Shown piece by piece: positions 14,552 to 23,400 of a stretch of DNA of 64,000 bases. The notes under the pieces were generated by a model that saw nothing but the letters and a program-made list of their open reading frames with translations, was not told where the DNA came from and did no database searches. The stretch covers positions 1-64,000 of IMG/VR virus record IMGVR_UViG_3300049595_001870. One strand, given 5' to 3'. Within the stretch, counting starts at the first letter, position 1. Each line of letters begins with the position of its first letter. The DNA is from a virus. The position numbers and the translations under genes are program-made.

Positions 14552-15038
14552 CGACTAAATCCAAGAAATGGTGCGGATAGATCAAATCAATCAGTTGCTG
14601 GGCTGGTCGGAGATGCCCCTTCGGCGCCACCAGGACCGGCACCTCATGGCCCCGCCCGCGGTCGAACGTAGTCGTCTCTGTCCATGTCTCGTCACGGTCC
14701 AGGACAGACAGCCAGACCCACTGGCCGGTCGGCTTGGAAAGGTAGACGTAGGCGAAGTGACCGAAACTCTCACGGGCAAGGCCCCGACAGTCATCCACAA
14801 AGACGGTGTCGTACGGGTAATCCTCCGGAGAGGTGAAGGACAGGGAGCGTTCCTTGATCTCCACCGACAAGAGGAGGCAAGCATCTGGCGATTCAACATG
14901 GTCGTTAACCTTGCAGTGTTTCTTGATGCGAAGTTTCAGTCCGTGAGCCACCGCCCGGCCGATAGCCCGAAGGCTATCGACCCAGCGGCGTTCAGCGTCT
15001 TGACCAGCCTGAAGCGAGGATCGAAACGAACGATGCAT
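14418..15038 (-). CDS. PDDEXK-type nuclease-like protein
   Basis: 206 aa from MHRSFRSSLQAGQDAERRW. The N-terminal Glu helix is followed by PDACLLLSVEIKERSLSFTS (Asp, Glu-x-Lys) and YPYDTVFVDDC, typical of PDDEXK nucleases of phage. Later strands (FAYVYLSKPTGQWVWLSVL) finish the fold. The final 45 residues overlap the coiled-coil gene and may not be part of the domain. It would act on phage or host DNA. Confidence 0.65.
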   Translation of the reverse strand: MHRSFRSSLQAGQDAERRWVDSLRAIGRAVAHGLKLRIKKHCKVNDHVESPDACLLLSVEIKERSLSFTSPEDYPYDTVFVDDCRGLARESFGHFAYVYLSKPTGQWVWLSVLDRDETWTETTTFDRGRGHEVPVLVAPKGHLRPAQQLIDLIYPHHFLDLVDGETGAFVSGGGEVAERERYVAKTHPDAGGRVTPPPGKSRKHMG

Positions 15039-15543
15039 AGCGGCCATCCCAGGCGTAGTGACGCATCCCGCCCTGCGTCGGGGCACTAAGTGGACGCCCG
15101 CTCAAGGCGTGCGACCACGTTCTGTCTCGCTTGGCCCTGATCTCAGCGGCCCTGCGATACAGTTCTTCGGGGCACGGATCGCCGGGGCAGAGCCCCTCGT
15201 CCAGGTATTCCAGGTGGTCCGCAATCGGCTCCGACTTGCGGAGCTTCTTGGCGTCGGCCCTCACCCGGGTAGCCCATTCCGTTGGGCGGCCCCACATTTC
15301 GGCAATGTCTGCGTCCTCCAGCCCCCAGTCCTTCATGGCAACCAGGGCGAGCCGCTCCGGGCTCGGGATGTAGCCCGAGACTCGCAGCAAACGCACCACG
15401 CCACGGCACTGAGGGAATGAGAGCTTCATCCTCTCAGCCACGCGGGAGATCGCTTCGCGGTTGACGATCACGCTTCGGTGCAGCTCGTCGGCGTGAGCCA
15501 AAGCATGACGCAAGACGAATCCACAATCGCTTCCAGAACCCAT
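14992..15543 (-). CDS. Hypothetical DNA-binding-like protein, 183 aa
   Basis: Begins MGSGSDCGFVLRHALAHADE. Helical throughout, with a helix-turn-helix-like stretch (LEDADIAEMWGRPTEWATRV) and a first helical repeat (NREAISRVAERMKLSFPQC). Might be a regulator or replication accessory. It overlaps the nuclease start by 47 bases and the 74-aa gene by 110. No family recognised. Confidence 0.5.
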   Translation of the reverse strand: MGSGSDCGFVLRHALAHADELHRSVIVNREAISRVAERMKLSFPQCRGVVRLLRVSGYIPSPERLALVAMKDWGLEDADIAEMWGRPTEWATRVRADAKKLRKSEPIADHLEYLDEGLCPGDPCPEELYRRAAEIRAKRDRTWSHALSGRPLSAPTQGGMRHYAWDGRYASFVSILASGWSRR

Positions 15544-15658
15544 GTCGCTTTTCCTCCTTGATGAACGCCTTGGGGAAGGCGTGCGAAACCTCAAACACCT
15601 CCGTGATTTGCTGGACCGTATCCTCCAGCAGTAAGTCAGACCGCTTTTGTGAGTTCAC
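15434..15658 (-). CDS. Hypothetical protein, 74 aa
   Basis: Begins MNSQKRSDLLLEDTVQQITE. The first 45 residues look genuine; the Arg-rich end overlaps the next gene. It also overlaps the helicase end by 23 bases. Could be a small helicase-linked protein; modest support. Confidence 0.4.
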   Translation of the reverse strand: MNSQKRSDLLLEDTVQQITEVFEVSHAFPKAFIKEEKRHGFWKRLWIRLASCFGSRRRAAPKRDRQPRSDLPRG

Positions 15659-17147
15659 GCCTGCGGCTCCTTTCCTTGAGAAAGTTGTTCTTGATCCAGC
15701 CCTTGATGCCGGGGTTGTTACATGCCCACTCCACGTAGTGACCCGGGAGTTGCGACATCAGCATCCCGCCGTACTTGCCCTTGAGCGGGTTCATGTAGGT
15801 GCCGATGGTCCGGCTCCCACCCGCAGCCAGATCGAACTCCCGGCCCACAACCCGACCAGCAGCCTGACCGGCCATCCGCCGTCGCCGGGCTTCGATCTCT
15901 TGGGCGATCAGCCGCCGCTCCAGTTCTTGTTGAGCGACGGCATCCAGCTCTGCCTGCGTCAGCGGCTGGGCCTCCGCAGCCCGCTTCACGGCCTGCCTGA
16001 TTTCCTTGTCGCCCGTGGTGACGAACATGTCCACGGCGGTGATCAGCCGGTGATCTAGCGAGGCGTCGGTGCAGTCAACGATTTTGAAGCGCGGCTTGTC
16101 GCTGGCAGCGATGGCGGCGATGCGGCTTTCCGCTGTGCTGCCTGGGAAATCAACAACTCCGCCCAAGGCGCGAGTCGCTCGCCCGACACACTGGAGCCAA
16201 AATGATCGGGAGCGTGTCGGACGGCCGAGAATAAGTGTCGAAACAGGAGGATGATCAAAACCAACAGCAACCACGGCGCAGTTGCAGAGAACCTTCGCTC
16301 GGCCCGACTTGAAATCCAGGATGGCCGCATTGCGTTCTTCCTCTGGTTGTGAGCCGTGGACATACACGGCAGGGATCCCGTAGTTGTTGGTGAGGTAATG
16401 GCAGACACCCTTGGCCGAGGCGACCGATGGAGTGAACACCACAGTCGGACCCGACATCTCCTCCTTGGTGATCAGGGCGATCCGGTGGAGGTTCGCCTCC
16501 TTATCCACCGCGGCCTGGAGTTCCTTCTGATTGAAGTCACCACCCGACACGCTGACGCCCGACAGATCCAGCGATTCCACCCGGGCGATCTTGCACAGCG
16601 GCGGAACGGACCAGCCGTTGTCGATGGCCCACTGCATGTCCAGGTTGCCCAAGACACGCTGGTAGTAGTCCTGCATCGCCTCGCCGCTCATGCGAAACGG
16701 CGTGGCTGTGAACCCAGCGACCATGGCCCCGCGTTCGTTGAACCAGCGAAACATCTCCAGGCAGGCGGGCGAGAACTGCATGTGAGCCTCGTCCACAATC
16801 ACCAACTGAACGTCGGTGAACTTCTTGTAGCGGCCCCTGATGAGCGTCTGCTTGCAGGCCACCGCCACCTTGGGACTCCACCACTCGTCCTCCTGGCTGC
16901 GAAACTCCGCCATCTCCAAGGCAGGGTCGATGCCCATGATCGACCGCACCTTGTCAACGGCCTGCCAAACCAGTTCCCGGAGCGGGGCGATGATGAGGGT
17001 CCGGCCAGAGATGCGATTGGCCAGTTCCACAAACACCACCGTTTTCCCCGCCCCGGTGAACAGGCCCGTCAATGTGGAGGGTACGCCAGTTGCCAACGCA
17101 GCAAGATGGGACTCCACGCTGATGTCTTGGTAGTCACGCAGGAGCAT
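15636..17147 (-). CDS. SF2 DEAH/DEAD-box helicase
   Basis: 503 aa from MLLRDYQDISVESH, the normal Q-motif-like opening of the family. Walker A is FTGAGKT (residues 30-36), Walker B VIVDEAH (116-122), motif III FTATP (146-150) and motif VI QCVGRATR near residue 330. The enzyme would unwind duplex DNA or branch-migrate using ATP during phage replication or recombination. The C-terminal 120 residues are helical and basic with no known domain. Transcribed together with SSB, ERF and the exonuclease. Confidence 0.9.
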   Translation of the reverse strand: MLLRDYQDISVESHLAALATGVPSTLTGLFTGAGKTVVFVELANRISGRTLIIAPLRELVWQAVDKVRSIMGIDPALEMAEFRSQEDEWWSPKVAVACKQTLIRGRYKKFTDVQLVIVDEAHMQFSPACLEMFRWFNERGAMVAGFTATPFRMSGEAMQDYYQRVLGNLDMQWAIDNGWSVPPLCKIARVESLDLSGVSVSGGDFNQKELQAAVDKEANLHRIALITKEEMSGPTVVFTPSVASAKGVCHYLTNNYGIPAVYVHGSQPEEERNAAILDFKSGRAKVLCNCAVVAVGFDHPPVSTLILGRPTRSRSFWLQCVGRATRALGGVVDFPGSTAESRIAAIAASDKPRFKIVDCTDASLDHRLITAVDMFVTTGDKEIRQAVKRAAEAQPLTQAELDAVAQQELERRLIAQEIEARRRRMAGQAAGRVVGREFDLAAGGSRTIGTYMNPLKGKYGGMLMSQLPGHYVEWACNNPGIKGWIKNNFLKERSRRRELTKAV

Positions 17148-17397
17148 GGACGGCCTCCTGCTTGCGTAGCATCCGTGCCTGCCGCAGCAGGAGCCCGGCG
17201 TATTCCTCAATCTTCTGAGCGGCAGCCTCCGCAGCCTGCCCCTCCGACTCATGCCAGGAGTTGTCGCGGCGCACCATGTGGTGGCCGTAGCTGACGTACT
17301 CCGTGCCGTTGACCTCCACCACCTCGGCGCTGTCAGCAAACAACTGAATGCCGCGGTTGTCGATCCGATCCCATACCTGTGTGCGATAGACCTTCAC
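17134..17397 (-). CDS. Hypothetical protein, 87 aa
   Basis: Begins MKVYRTQVWDRIDNRGIQL. The N-terminal half is beta-like and the C-terminal half a long helix (AAEAAAQKIEEYAGLLLRQA). Overlaps the helicase start by 14 bases. A terminator-like hairpin separates it from the SSB gene. No family recognised. Confidence 0.6.
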   Translation of the reverse strand: MKVYRTQVWDRIDNRGIQLFADSAEVVEVNGTEYVSYGHHMVRRDNSWHESEGQAAEAAAQKIEEYAGLLLRQARMLRKQEAVHAPA

Positions 17398-17427
17398 GGT
17401 GTTCCCTCGTCCCTCCCAATGAAAAGA

Positions 17428-17464
17428 CCCGGGGCGGGGGTGGAGGGTGAGCCCCCGCCCCGGG
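17428..17464 (-). terminator. Strong hairpin terminator after SSB
   Basis: A perfect 13-bp GC stem (17428-17440 with 17452-17464) and an 11-base loop, followed in the leftward direction by TCTTTTC. It sits directly after the SSB stop, so it may end or attenuate the recombination transcript before the helicase. Confidence 0.75.
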
Positions 17465-17479
17465 CGGCGCGCACTATCG

Positions 17480-17812
17480 TCAGGCGAAGTCTGAGGCGAA
17501 CTCAGGCTCGGCCTTTGGTTCCTTCTTGCCGGTAAGCTGAAGCGTCTTCACCTTCAGCACCTGCTTCGACCGCTGCTGGCCATCCTTCTCCCACTTCTGG
17601 GTCTGGATCTCGCCCGAGCAAAACACCGGGGTGCCTCGGGCCACAAAGCCCAATGCCCCGTTGGGCGACCACCACTCGCAGTCGAAAAACTCCACGCTGT
17701 CCTTGTAGCCGTTGACGGCCACGGAGAACTTCGCCACTTGGTTCTCACCGACTTGGCGAATCTCAGGATCCTTGGTCACGTTGCCGAGGATCATCACGCA
17801 CTGGTAACCCAT
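17480..17812 (-). CDS. ssb: Single-stranded DNA-binding protein
   Basis: 110 aa OB-fold protein: MILGNVTKDPEIRQVGEN, KFSVAVNGY, EFFDCEWW, GTPVFCSGEIQTQKW and KTLQLTGKK match the SSB core. The C-terminus (EPEFASDFA) is short but still acidic with a terminal aromatic, a reduced version of the partner-binding tip. It would coat single strands during replication and ERF-driven annealing. It overlaps the ERF stop. Confidence 0.9.
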   Translation of the reverse strand: MGYQCVMILGNVTKDPEIRQVGENQVAKFSVAVNGYKDSVEFFDCEWWSPNGALGFVARGTPVFCSGEIQTQKWEKDGQQRSKQVLKVKTLQLTGKKEPKAEPEFASDFA

Positions 17813-18441
17813 TACTTGGCCTCCTTCCGCCAGACACGGTTGAACTCTTCCTCACACCGCTTGAACACCTCGGCCGCTACGGACTTTTCCTTCGCCCGCA
17901 ACCGCACCGTGTCCAAGTGTTTCTGCGCCTCGGCCTTCGTCTCGGCTTCGGCAATCGCCTTCTTGGCCCCCTGCTCGTAGGCCATGGACTTGTAGACATC
18001 GCCCGTCTTGGGAGCGGTGGACTGGACGGCGTTGCCATCGTCATCCGGCTCGCCGCTGAACCCGCCCGTCAGGGCCATGAGCAAGGTCCGCTTGGCGTAG
18101 GTCATCGCCGCGCCGAAGCCCTGCATGTCGTTCTTCGGATTGATCAGCGGGGCACATCCCTGGATGTACTCACCGCTGGTATGCCGAAGCGTGCCCACCA
18201 GCACCCACTGCCCAGCCACCAAGCCTGGGCGAAAGTCAGGCAGGCACAATCCATTCGCAGTGAGCGGACCCCGAAGGGACTCGCAGCACTGCTGGTACGA
18301 AGCAAAGCGACTCTTAAAGTGCGGGTTAGCACTGTCCAGCTTCACCGCTTGGTACTCAGCCTGGGCCTTGGCCAACGCCTCGGTCAGCTTGCCCGTGGCA
18401 GGGGACGATGACGGCCCCAAGATTTCCGTGTGATCAGTCAT
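17812..18441 (-). CDS. ERF-family single-strand annealing protein
   Basis: 209 aa. The ERF core is visible: LTEALAKAQAEYQAV, NPHFKSRFASYQ, PLTANGLCLPDF, LRHTSGEYIQGCAPL and GAAMTYAKRTLLMALTGG. The enzyme promotes annealing of complementary strands at phage DNA ends. Coupled with the exonuclease upstream and SSB downstream, giving a complete Red-like recombination set. The C-terminal third is helical and charged. Confidence 0.88.
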   Translation of the reverse strand: MTDHTEILGPSSSPATGKLTEALAKAQAEYQAVKLDSANPHFKSRFASYQQCCESLRGPLTANGLCLPDFRPGLVAGQWVLVGTLRHTSGEYIQGCAPLINPKNDMQGFGAAMTYAKRTLLMALTGGFSGEPDDDGNAVQSTAPKTGDVYKSMAYEQGAKKAIAEAETKAEAQKHLDTVRLRAKEKSVAAEVFKRCEEEFNRVWRKEAK

Positions 18442-19298
18442 AGTTCAACAACCTCCTCCTGGCGTGTGGCCCACTGCGGGAAGGCCATCTCCTGAATCTC
18501 CTCCGCATCCGCCGGGACATACGCCCCCGTCGAACGTCGCAGTCGGACTTCCTCCATGGTGCTAATCAGCCGCTTGCCAGCCTCGGCCACCATCTGCTCG
18601 GGCAGAACAAACGCCCGGCAACAGAACGGCGGCATGGTCTGGACGAACACAAACGGCATGCGGAACGGCGGGTAGCCAATGGCGTACGCCCCCTGCTGGT
18701 AGAGCCAGTCCTGTTCCAGGTAGCCGTAGTCCAGCGCGCTACGGAACAGGCGGTCCCACGGGCTGCTGGTGGTCTTGAGATCCCACCACAACCCTTCAGT
18801 GCAGGCGTCCGGCCGAACCTTCAGCTTGTGGCCGTGAGCCTCAAAGAACACGGACAACTGGGTCCGCGTGGTCAGGGTCATCAACTCATAGACTGAGTCG
18901 TTGCCCCGCATGGCGTCCAGCATCTTGCTGTACTGCCACTTCTTGTCGGCCGTGACGCAGATGCCGGTCTGGGTCGCAGCCCATTCCTTGTATGCCTTGG
19001 TGCTGCGGGAGCCGTTCGCACCGAGGACATCGTCCGGTGGCACCACCACCATGTCATCGAACTTCTTGCCGCCAAGGACACCTGTGACGATCTCGTCAAA
19101 CTCGCTGCCCGTGGTGGTGGCCGAGTTCCCCCCGAAGAGGGAGCGGCCCTGATCCATCCAGAGTTGGGCCTCGCCGCCACCCTTCTGCACCGAGCAAAGG
19201 AACGACCGGCCGTCGAACTCCTTCTTCTGGTGGTACGCCTGATTGGCCATGCCGGTCACCATCACCGGCAGGGCATCCCAATTAATCTCGCTGTCCAT
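18438..19298 (-). CDS. RecE-like phage exonuclease (PDDEXK)
   Basis: 286 aa. KVRPDACTEGLWWDLKTTSS holds the Asp and the Asp-x-Lys pair of the phage exonuclease fold, followed by FRSALDYGYLEQDWLYQQGA, typical of exodeoxyribonuclease VIII-like enzymes. It would resect double-strand ends 5' to 3' to feed ERF. First gene of the recombination operon; a small terminator-like hairpin lies just upstream. Confidence 0.85.
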   Translation of the reverse strand: MDSEINWDALPVMVTGMANQAYHQKKEFDGRSFLCSVQKGGGEAQLWMDQGRSLFGGNSATTTGSEFDEIVTGVLGGKKFDDMVVVPPDDVLGANGSRSTKAYKEWAATQTGICVTADKKWQYSKMLDAMRGNDSVYELMTLTTRTQLSVFFEAHGHKLKVRPDACTEGLWWDLKTTSSPWDRLFRSALDYGYLEQDWLYQQGAYAIGYPPFRMPFVFVQTMPPFCCRAFVLPEQMVAEAGKRLISTMEEVRLRRSTGAYVPADAEEIQEMAFPQWATRQEEVVEL

Positions 19299-19315
19299 GC
19301 GTTCAGTCCTCCGTG

Positions 19316-19336
19316 AAAAAGCCCCCTCCGTGGGGC
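19316..19336 (-). terminator. Short terminator-like hairpin
   Basis: Read leftward, GCCCC-loop-GGGGC is followed by TTTTT. It could stop leftward transcripts coming from the integrase side before the recombination operon, which would then need its own promoter. Stem is only 5 bp, so support is moderate. Confidence 0.45.
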
Positions 19337-19349
19337 AGCGTCGATCCGT

Positions 19350-19529
19350 CTATCCCCCCCGTGGCCGAAACAGTGCCAAACGGGCTTTGCGAAACTGTCC
19401 AAGAAGGACAAGCAGGCATGCGAGCCCTGCGGCAGAGAGCCAGAAGCGGGTCACCAGAATGGCAACCCAGGCCGCGCGGATAATGGGCCAGCGGCGGAAA
19501 GCGAGCCAGAAGAACGGGCGGCTAACCAA
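19350..19529 (-). CDS. Possible membrane protein, 59 aa, TTG start
   Basis: Leftward frame with two hydrophobic stretches (IIRAAWVAILVTRFWL and SAAGLACLLVLLGQF) and basic flanks. No ATG and no ribosome-binding site; the TTG start lies inside a tRNA-like segment. It could instead be non-coding DNA around the integrase attachment site. Confidence 0.25.
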   Translation of the reverse strand: MVSRPFFWLAFRRWPIIRAAWVAILVTRFWLSAAGLACLLVLLGQFRKARLALFRPRGG

Positions 19530-19545
19530 CTGAGCTAGCTGCCCG
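19515..19545 (-). other. tRNA-like D-arm segment, candidate attP core
   Basis: On the minus strand the 16 bases TAGCTCAGTTGGTTAG (19537 to 19522) match the conserved D-arm of many bacterial tRNAs. They are flanked by CGGGC/GCCCG and GCTA/TAGC arms that can form a hairpin. It lies 12 bases before the first integrase ATG. Tyrosine integrases often use tRNA genes as attachment sites, so this may be the phage half of the site. No full tRNA can be folded here. Confidence 0.4.
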
Positions 19546-19556
19546 AAGTTCCGGTT

Positions 19557-20462
19557 ATGACGGTTTTTCCGCCGAGATGCAAGCACAGCCTCCTGGACGT
19601 AAGTTGGGAGGTGGACCCCCCGGTGGAAGCCCCCATGACCATCCTGGAACTCGCCCGGGCCTACTGCAACCGCGTCGGCGGGAGCCCCGGCTACTTGGAG
19701 CAGCTTGAGGTCTTCTGTCGCCGCCTGCCGTGGAAGGTCGGGGGCTTGACTCCCGATCTCTGTGACACGTACCTGACCGAAGCTCTTGCCCATCTTGCAC
19801 CCTCCACGGTGTACAACCACCGCCGCATGCTCGGGCGCCTGTTGGCCTTCGCCGCCAGCGAGGGGTTGGTGGACGGGAGTATAGTTCGCCCCCTCAGACG
19901 GGTCAAGCGGCTGCCGCCCAGCCCAGTTGCGTGGTCCCATGCCGAGATTCGCAGGCTGATGTCGGTAGCCGCGAAGTTGACTGGGGGAGCGAAGTGTGCG
20001 CACGGCACGCTCATGCAAGCATGGCTGCTGGTGGCGTACTCCACCGGGCTGCGATTGGCGAATTTGTTGGAAATTCGACATGACCAAATCCGTGGCCATA
20101 GACTCCTAATCCGCCAGTTCAAGACCGGCGAACCGCATGTCTGCTATCTGGATGCCAACGCCTTGGCGGCTATTGCAAAGCTGCCCCGGCGAGGCCCCCG
20201 CATATTCGGGGACTTGATTTGCAGAGACAAGATTTTGGCCCAAATGCGGCGTCTTTGCAAGGCGGCCGGAATGTCGGGAAGCACTAAGTTTCTGCGACGA
20301 TCCGGGGCAACTTACGCGGAAATCGCGGGCAAAGATGCCAGTGGACACTTAGGTCACAAGACCCCCGGCATGAAGGTCTACTACATAGACAGGCTGCTGC
20401 TGGCCGAGGAAAAGCGGGAGCAACCCTCGGCCCCGCCGCTGGAGTTAGCGGACAGCCCCTAG
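19557..20462 (+). CDS. int: Tyrosine recombinase / integrase
   Basis: 301 aa, or 275 aa from the ATG at 19635 (MTILELARAYCN), which is the more natural N-terminus. A SAM-like N-terminal domain (PSTVYNHRRMLGRLLAFA) is followed by catalytic STGLRLANLLEIR (Arg166), FKTGEP (Lys189), FLRRSGATYAEIAG (Arg), LGHKTPGMKVYYID (His267, Tyr275 or 276). The usual HxLR box reads TKFLRR, so the His is replaced. It is the only plus-strand gene between two long leftward blocks. It overlaps the end of the large virion gene by 18 bases. Confidence 0.88.
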   Translation: MTVFPPRCKHSLLDVSWEVDPPVEAPMTILELARAYCNRVGGSPGYLEQLEVFCRRLPWKVGGLTPDLCDTYLTEALAHLAPSTVYNHRRMLGRLLAFAASEGLVDGSIVRPLRRVKRLPPSPVAWSHAEIRRLMSVAAKLTGGAKCAHGTLMQAWLLVAYSTGLRLANLLEIRHDQIRGHRLLIRQFKTGEPHVCYLDANALAAIAKLPRRGPRIFGDLICRDKILAQMRRLCKAAGMSGSTKFLRRSGATYAEIAGKDASGHLGHKTPGMKVYYIDRLLLAEEKREQPSAPPLELADSP

Positions 20463-23400
20463 CACTTCCAGCGGATCCAAAGCGGTCTTTTTCCGCTCGC
20501 GGGCCCGCTTGGCGGCATCGCTCTGGAGGATGCGGTACAGCAGATAGAGCTTCCGCTGATCCTCGGGCATTGACCGCAGGGCATCGTCGGGGACGGTGAT
20601 GTTCTCATACGTCCGGACGCCTGGGGTGGTTTCCAAGATCTGGTTGAGCATGCCCCGGGCGGCCTGTCGCTTGGTCCGCTCCTCGTCAACGTCGGTCAGC
20701 TTCACGCCAGCCAGGACGTTGAACGCTGCCTTGAGCCGGGCATCGACGGGGTCCAGCCGGTCATCATTGAACTGCCGGTACATGCTGATGCCGCGGGCCC
20801 CGAACGGGACGAAGTTGATGACCGCCTGCTCCAGCGGTCGGCCGATGGGCCCGAGGTCTTGCTCCAGCACGGAGTACAGATCGGACATATCCCGGCCCGT
20901 GTAGAGCTGCCGGTTGGTGATGTACTCCAACGGGGCTTTGATGAGCGGGTTCGTCTGCCCGAGGATGTTGCTGCCCGTCTTCTGGATGGTGTCAGCAAGC
21001 CGGGCCGCAGCAGTCGTACCCACGCCTGGGGTGAACAGGTTAAGCGTGGACTCAAACGGCAGATCGATGTTGGTGATGTACCGCTGCAACCCTTCCGCTG
21101 GCTCGCCGCCCAGGAGCGACGGCCAGCCTTCTGGAAGTGGAATCGCAGCCGACTGCCGCAGGTACTCAGGGATGAAGTTGTCTTCGCTCGGCTCGGTGCC
21201 TCGGGTCACGGCGCGGATGGTCTGGCCCTGCAACCCGCCGGGACGATAGAGCGTGTTCTCCGCAATGCTCGGCAAAATTCCTTTCTGAAAACTATAAAAC
21301 GGCGCGACCCGCTTCATCACGTTGCGCTCAAAGTCGGTGAACGCAGAAGGCGAATAGTCAACGAGCAGGCGGCGTACCGTGTCGCCCGCTTCAGCCGGAT
21401 CCACGCCTTGGCGAATCAGGGTGAGGAACGTGCCGATCCGCAGCGTGTCTTCCGTGCGGTTGCCGACCGCGTCATTAAAGGCCAAGAGCGGGTTGGTCTG
21501 GTACGGCCGGGGCTCGCGGGTGATGCCCACGCCGCGCATCGAAAGCAGGTCGCCAAGGAAGTTGCCCCAAGTCCGGTTGGCGGGATCGGCCCGGCGGCCC
21601 TGCTGCAAGGCTTGGCGGGTGGACTCCGCAATCGTCGGACCCGATCCGACAAACATGCCGCCAATGCGACCCGGGTCGTCCACCCCGGAGATGTCGCTAA
21701 TCACATTGCCAGACGCAAGCCTCTGGGAGCTGGAGTCGCCAATGAACTGCCGCAGGGCCTCGGCGGTGGAGAGGTTGCGATACGGCGACCGCCCGCCTTG
21801 GGCACGGCGGGCCAACGATTCGTAGTTGCCACCGCTGGCTTGGGCGGCGGCGATCATGTCCAGCGGATTGAGGGCCCCTTCCGTGGCGGCGTTGTACATG
21901 CCGCTGTACTGATTACGCACATGGAATGCTGGGCTTGCGAGGGCGCCGATCTTAAAGGCGCTGGTGAATTGATCGGCAGCGTTGAGCAGGCCGCGCTCCG
22001 GAAGCGCCAGTCGGCTTTGCGGAGTCAGGACACGCATCGCGTCCACAAACTGCCGCGGGATCGACAGTTCATCCAGTGGCACCCGCTGGGCGGGTGGCGC
22101 CTGCTGCATCCAACGGTTGGCGAAGTTCTTGGGATCGAAGCCGAGTTCGCGGGCGGCGTCAGCAAGCGATACGCTCTGCCCACCCACAACCCTTCCGGCG
22201 GGCGTCGGGTCAACCCGCCGCCGCAGCATGGCGAAGAGCTGGTCAGCGTTGGCAAGGTTATCCGCTTGGCCGCGCTCATACCGCAGCGCGTTGTTCCAGG
22301 ACGGGGTGTCGAAAATGCCAACGCCTTGATCCGCGAACTGCGTGTCGGCCTTCATCAGAAGCTGGCCGAGCTTCTCATAGTTGGTGTTCACTTCCCGCTG
22401 TGCGGTTGCGAGCATCGCTGCCTGCTCGGCCGGGTCTGCTGCCTGATAGGCCCGAGAGTTCCGCACGTTCTCGGTGATATAGCGGTATGGGTTGGTCTTG
22501 CCGTCAAATGTGAACGCGGCGTCATCGATGTCGCCCAGCGTCCGCAGGGCACGCCGCAAAAGGACACGCCGAGCTTTGTCCGAAGGCGCGGCGATTAGGT
22601 CTTGCTGGAGGGCCCGGGAATCCAGAAGCGGATCGACATTGCCGGTCAGATATCGGAAGGCCCGGATCCCGCCGGGCAGATCGTAGGCAGGATCGCGGGA
22701 GCGGCCGAAGTTGTCCTGCACGGAGAACGCCCGCTCGTCCCGGCCCCAAGACCGGAAGTCATAGGGCTCGCCGCCCGGGATGTCGGGCGGAGACGGGTCC
22801 AAGAACCGGCGAAGCTGCCGCGGAATGAACCCACCGGCTCCGCGGGATTGCGCGACGGGGGTGGCAAGTCCGGCGTCTCGGGCGGCCTGCACGGCTTCGG
22901 GGCCAAGGTTGGCAAACCGATCCCGAATGGCACGGAACTCAGGAACATTCTCTAGGACGTAGTCAGCGACATCGTCTCCGGTTGTCCGCAGCGGCGCGCC
23001 GGTCAGAGTTGGCCCGGGAAGCGGGCGGGCCTCCACGTAATCTGCCAGACGATCCCAAAGCGTCTGGCTATCAAAGGTTCGCAGCTCCTTGGGGATGGTG
23101 GCTCCTCCCGGCAGGTAGCTGCTTGGGACCGCATCAGGGACATCGGCGTTGCGAGCGTCGTACTGGAGAAGCGAGTAGGCCCGATCCAGAGCCTCCTGTT
23201 TGTTGCGGGCATTGACCCTGGCGGCACGCTTGGCGAACTGAAGATCGTTTGTTAGCTCCATGTTGGAACTAACTGTGCCAAGGCCGCCGACGTTCTGGTC
23301 GAATAACGCCGCGGCGGTGCGGGTCACTGGGCCGATAACGGGCGCCATCTTGGTGAAGTTGCCGAATCTATCAAAGCCTTCCGCAATCGCATCACCGAGC

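Noticed and set aside
19515-19560. Complete tRNA gene
   Set aside because: Only the D-arm-like part matches; no acceptor, anticodon or T arm can be paired around it.
19350-20099. 249-aa minus-strand open frame under the integrase
   Set aside because: Most of it is antisense to the integrase and looks non-coding; only its last 59 residues, outside the integrase, might be a small membrane protein.
20859-22598. 579-aa plus-strand open frame
   Set aside because: Antisense to the 1246-aa virion gene, with shadow-like composition and no motif; overlaps several other open frames on the same strand.
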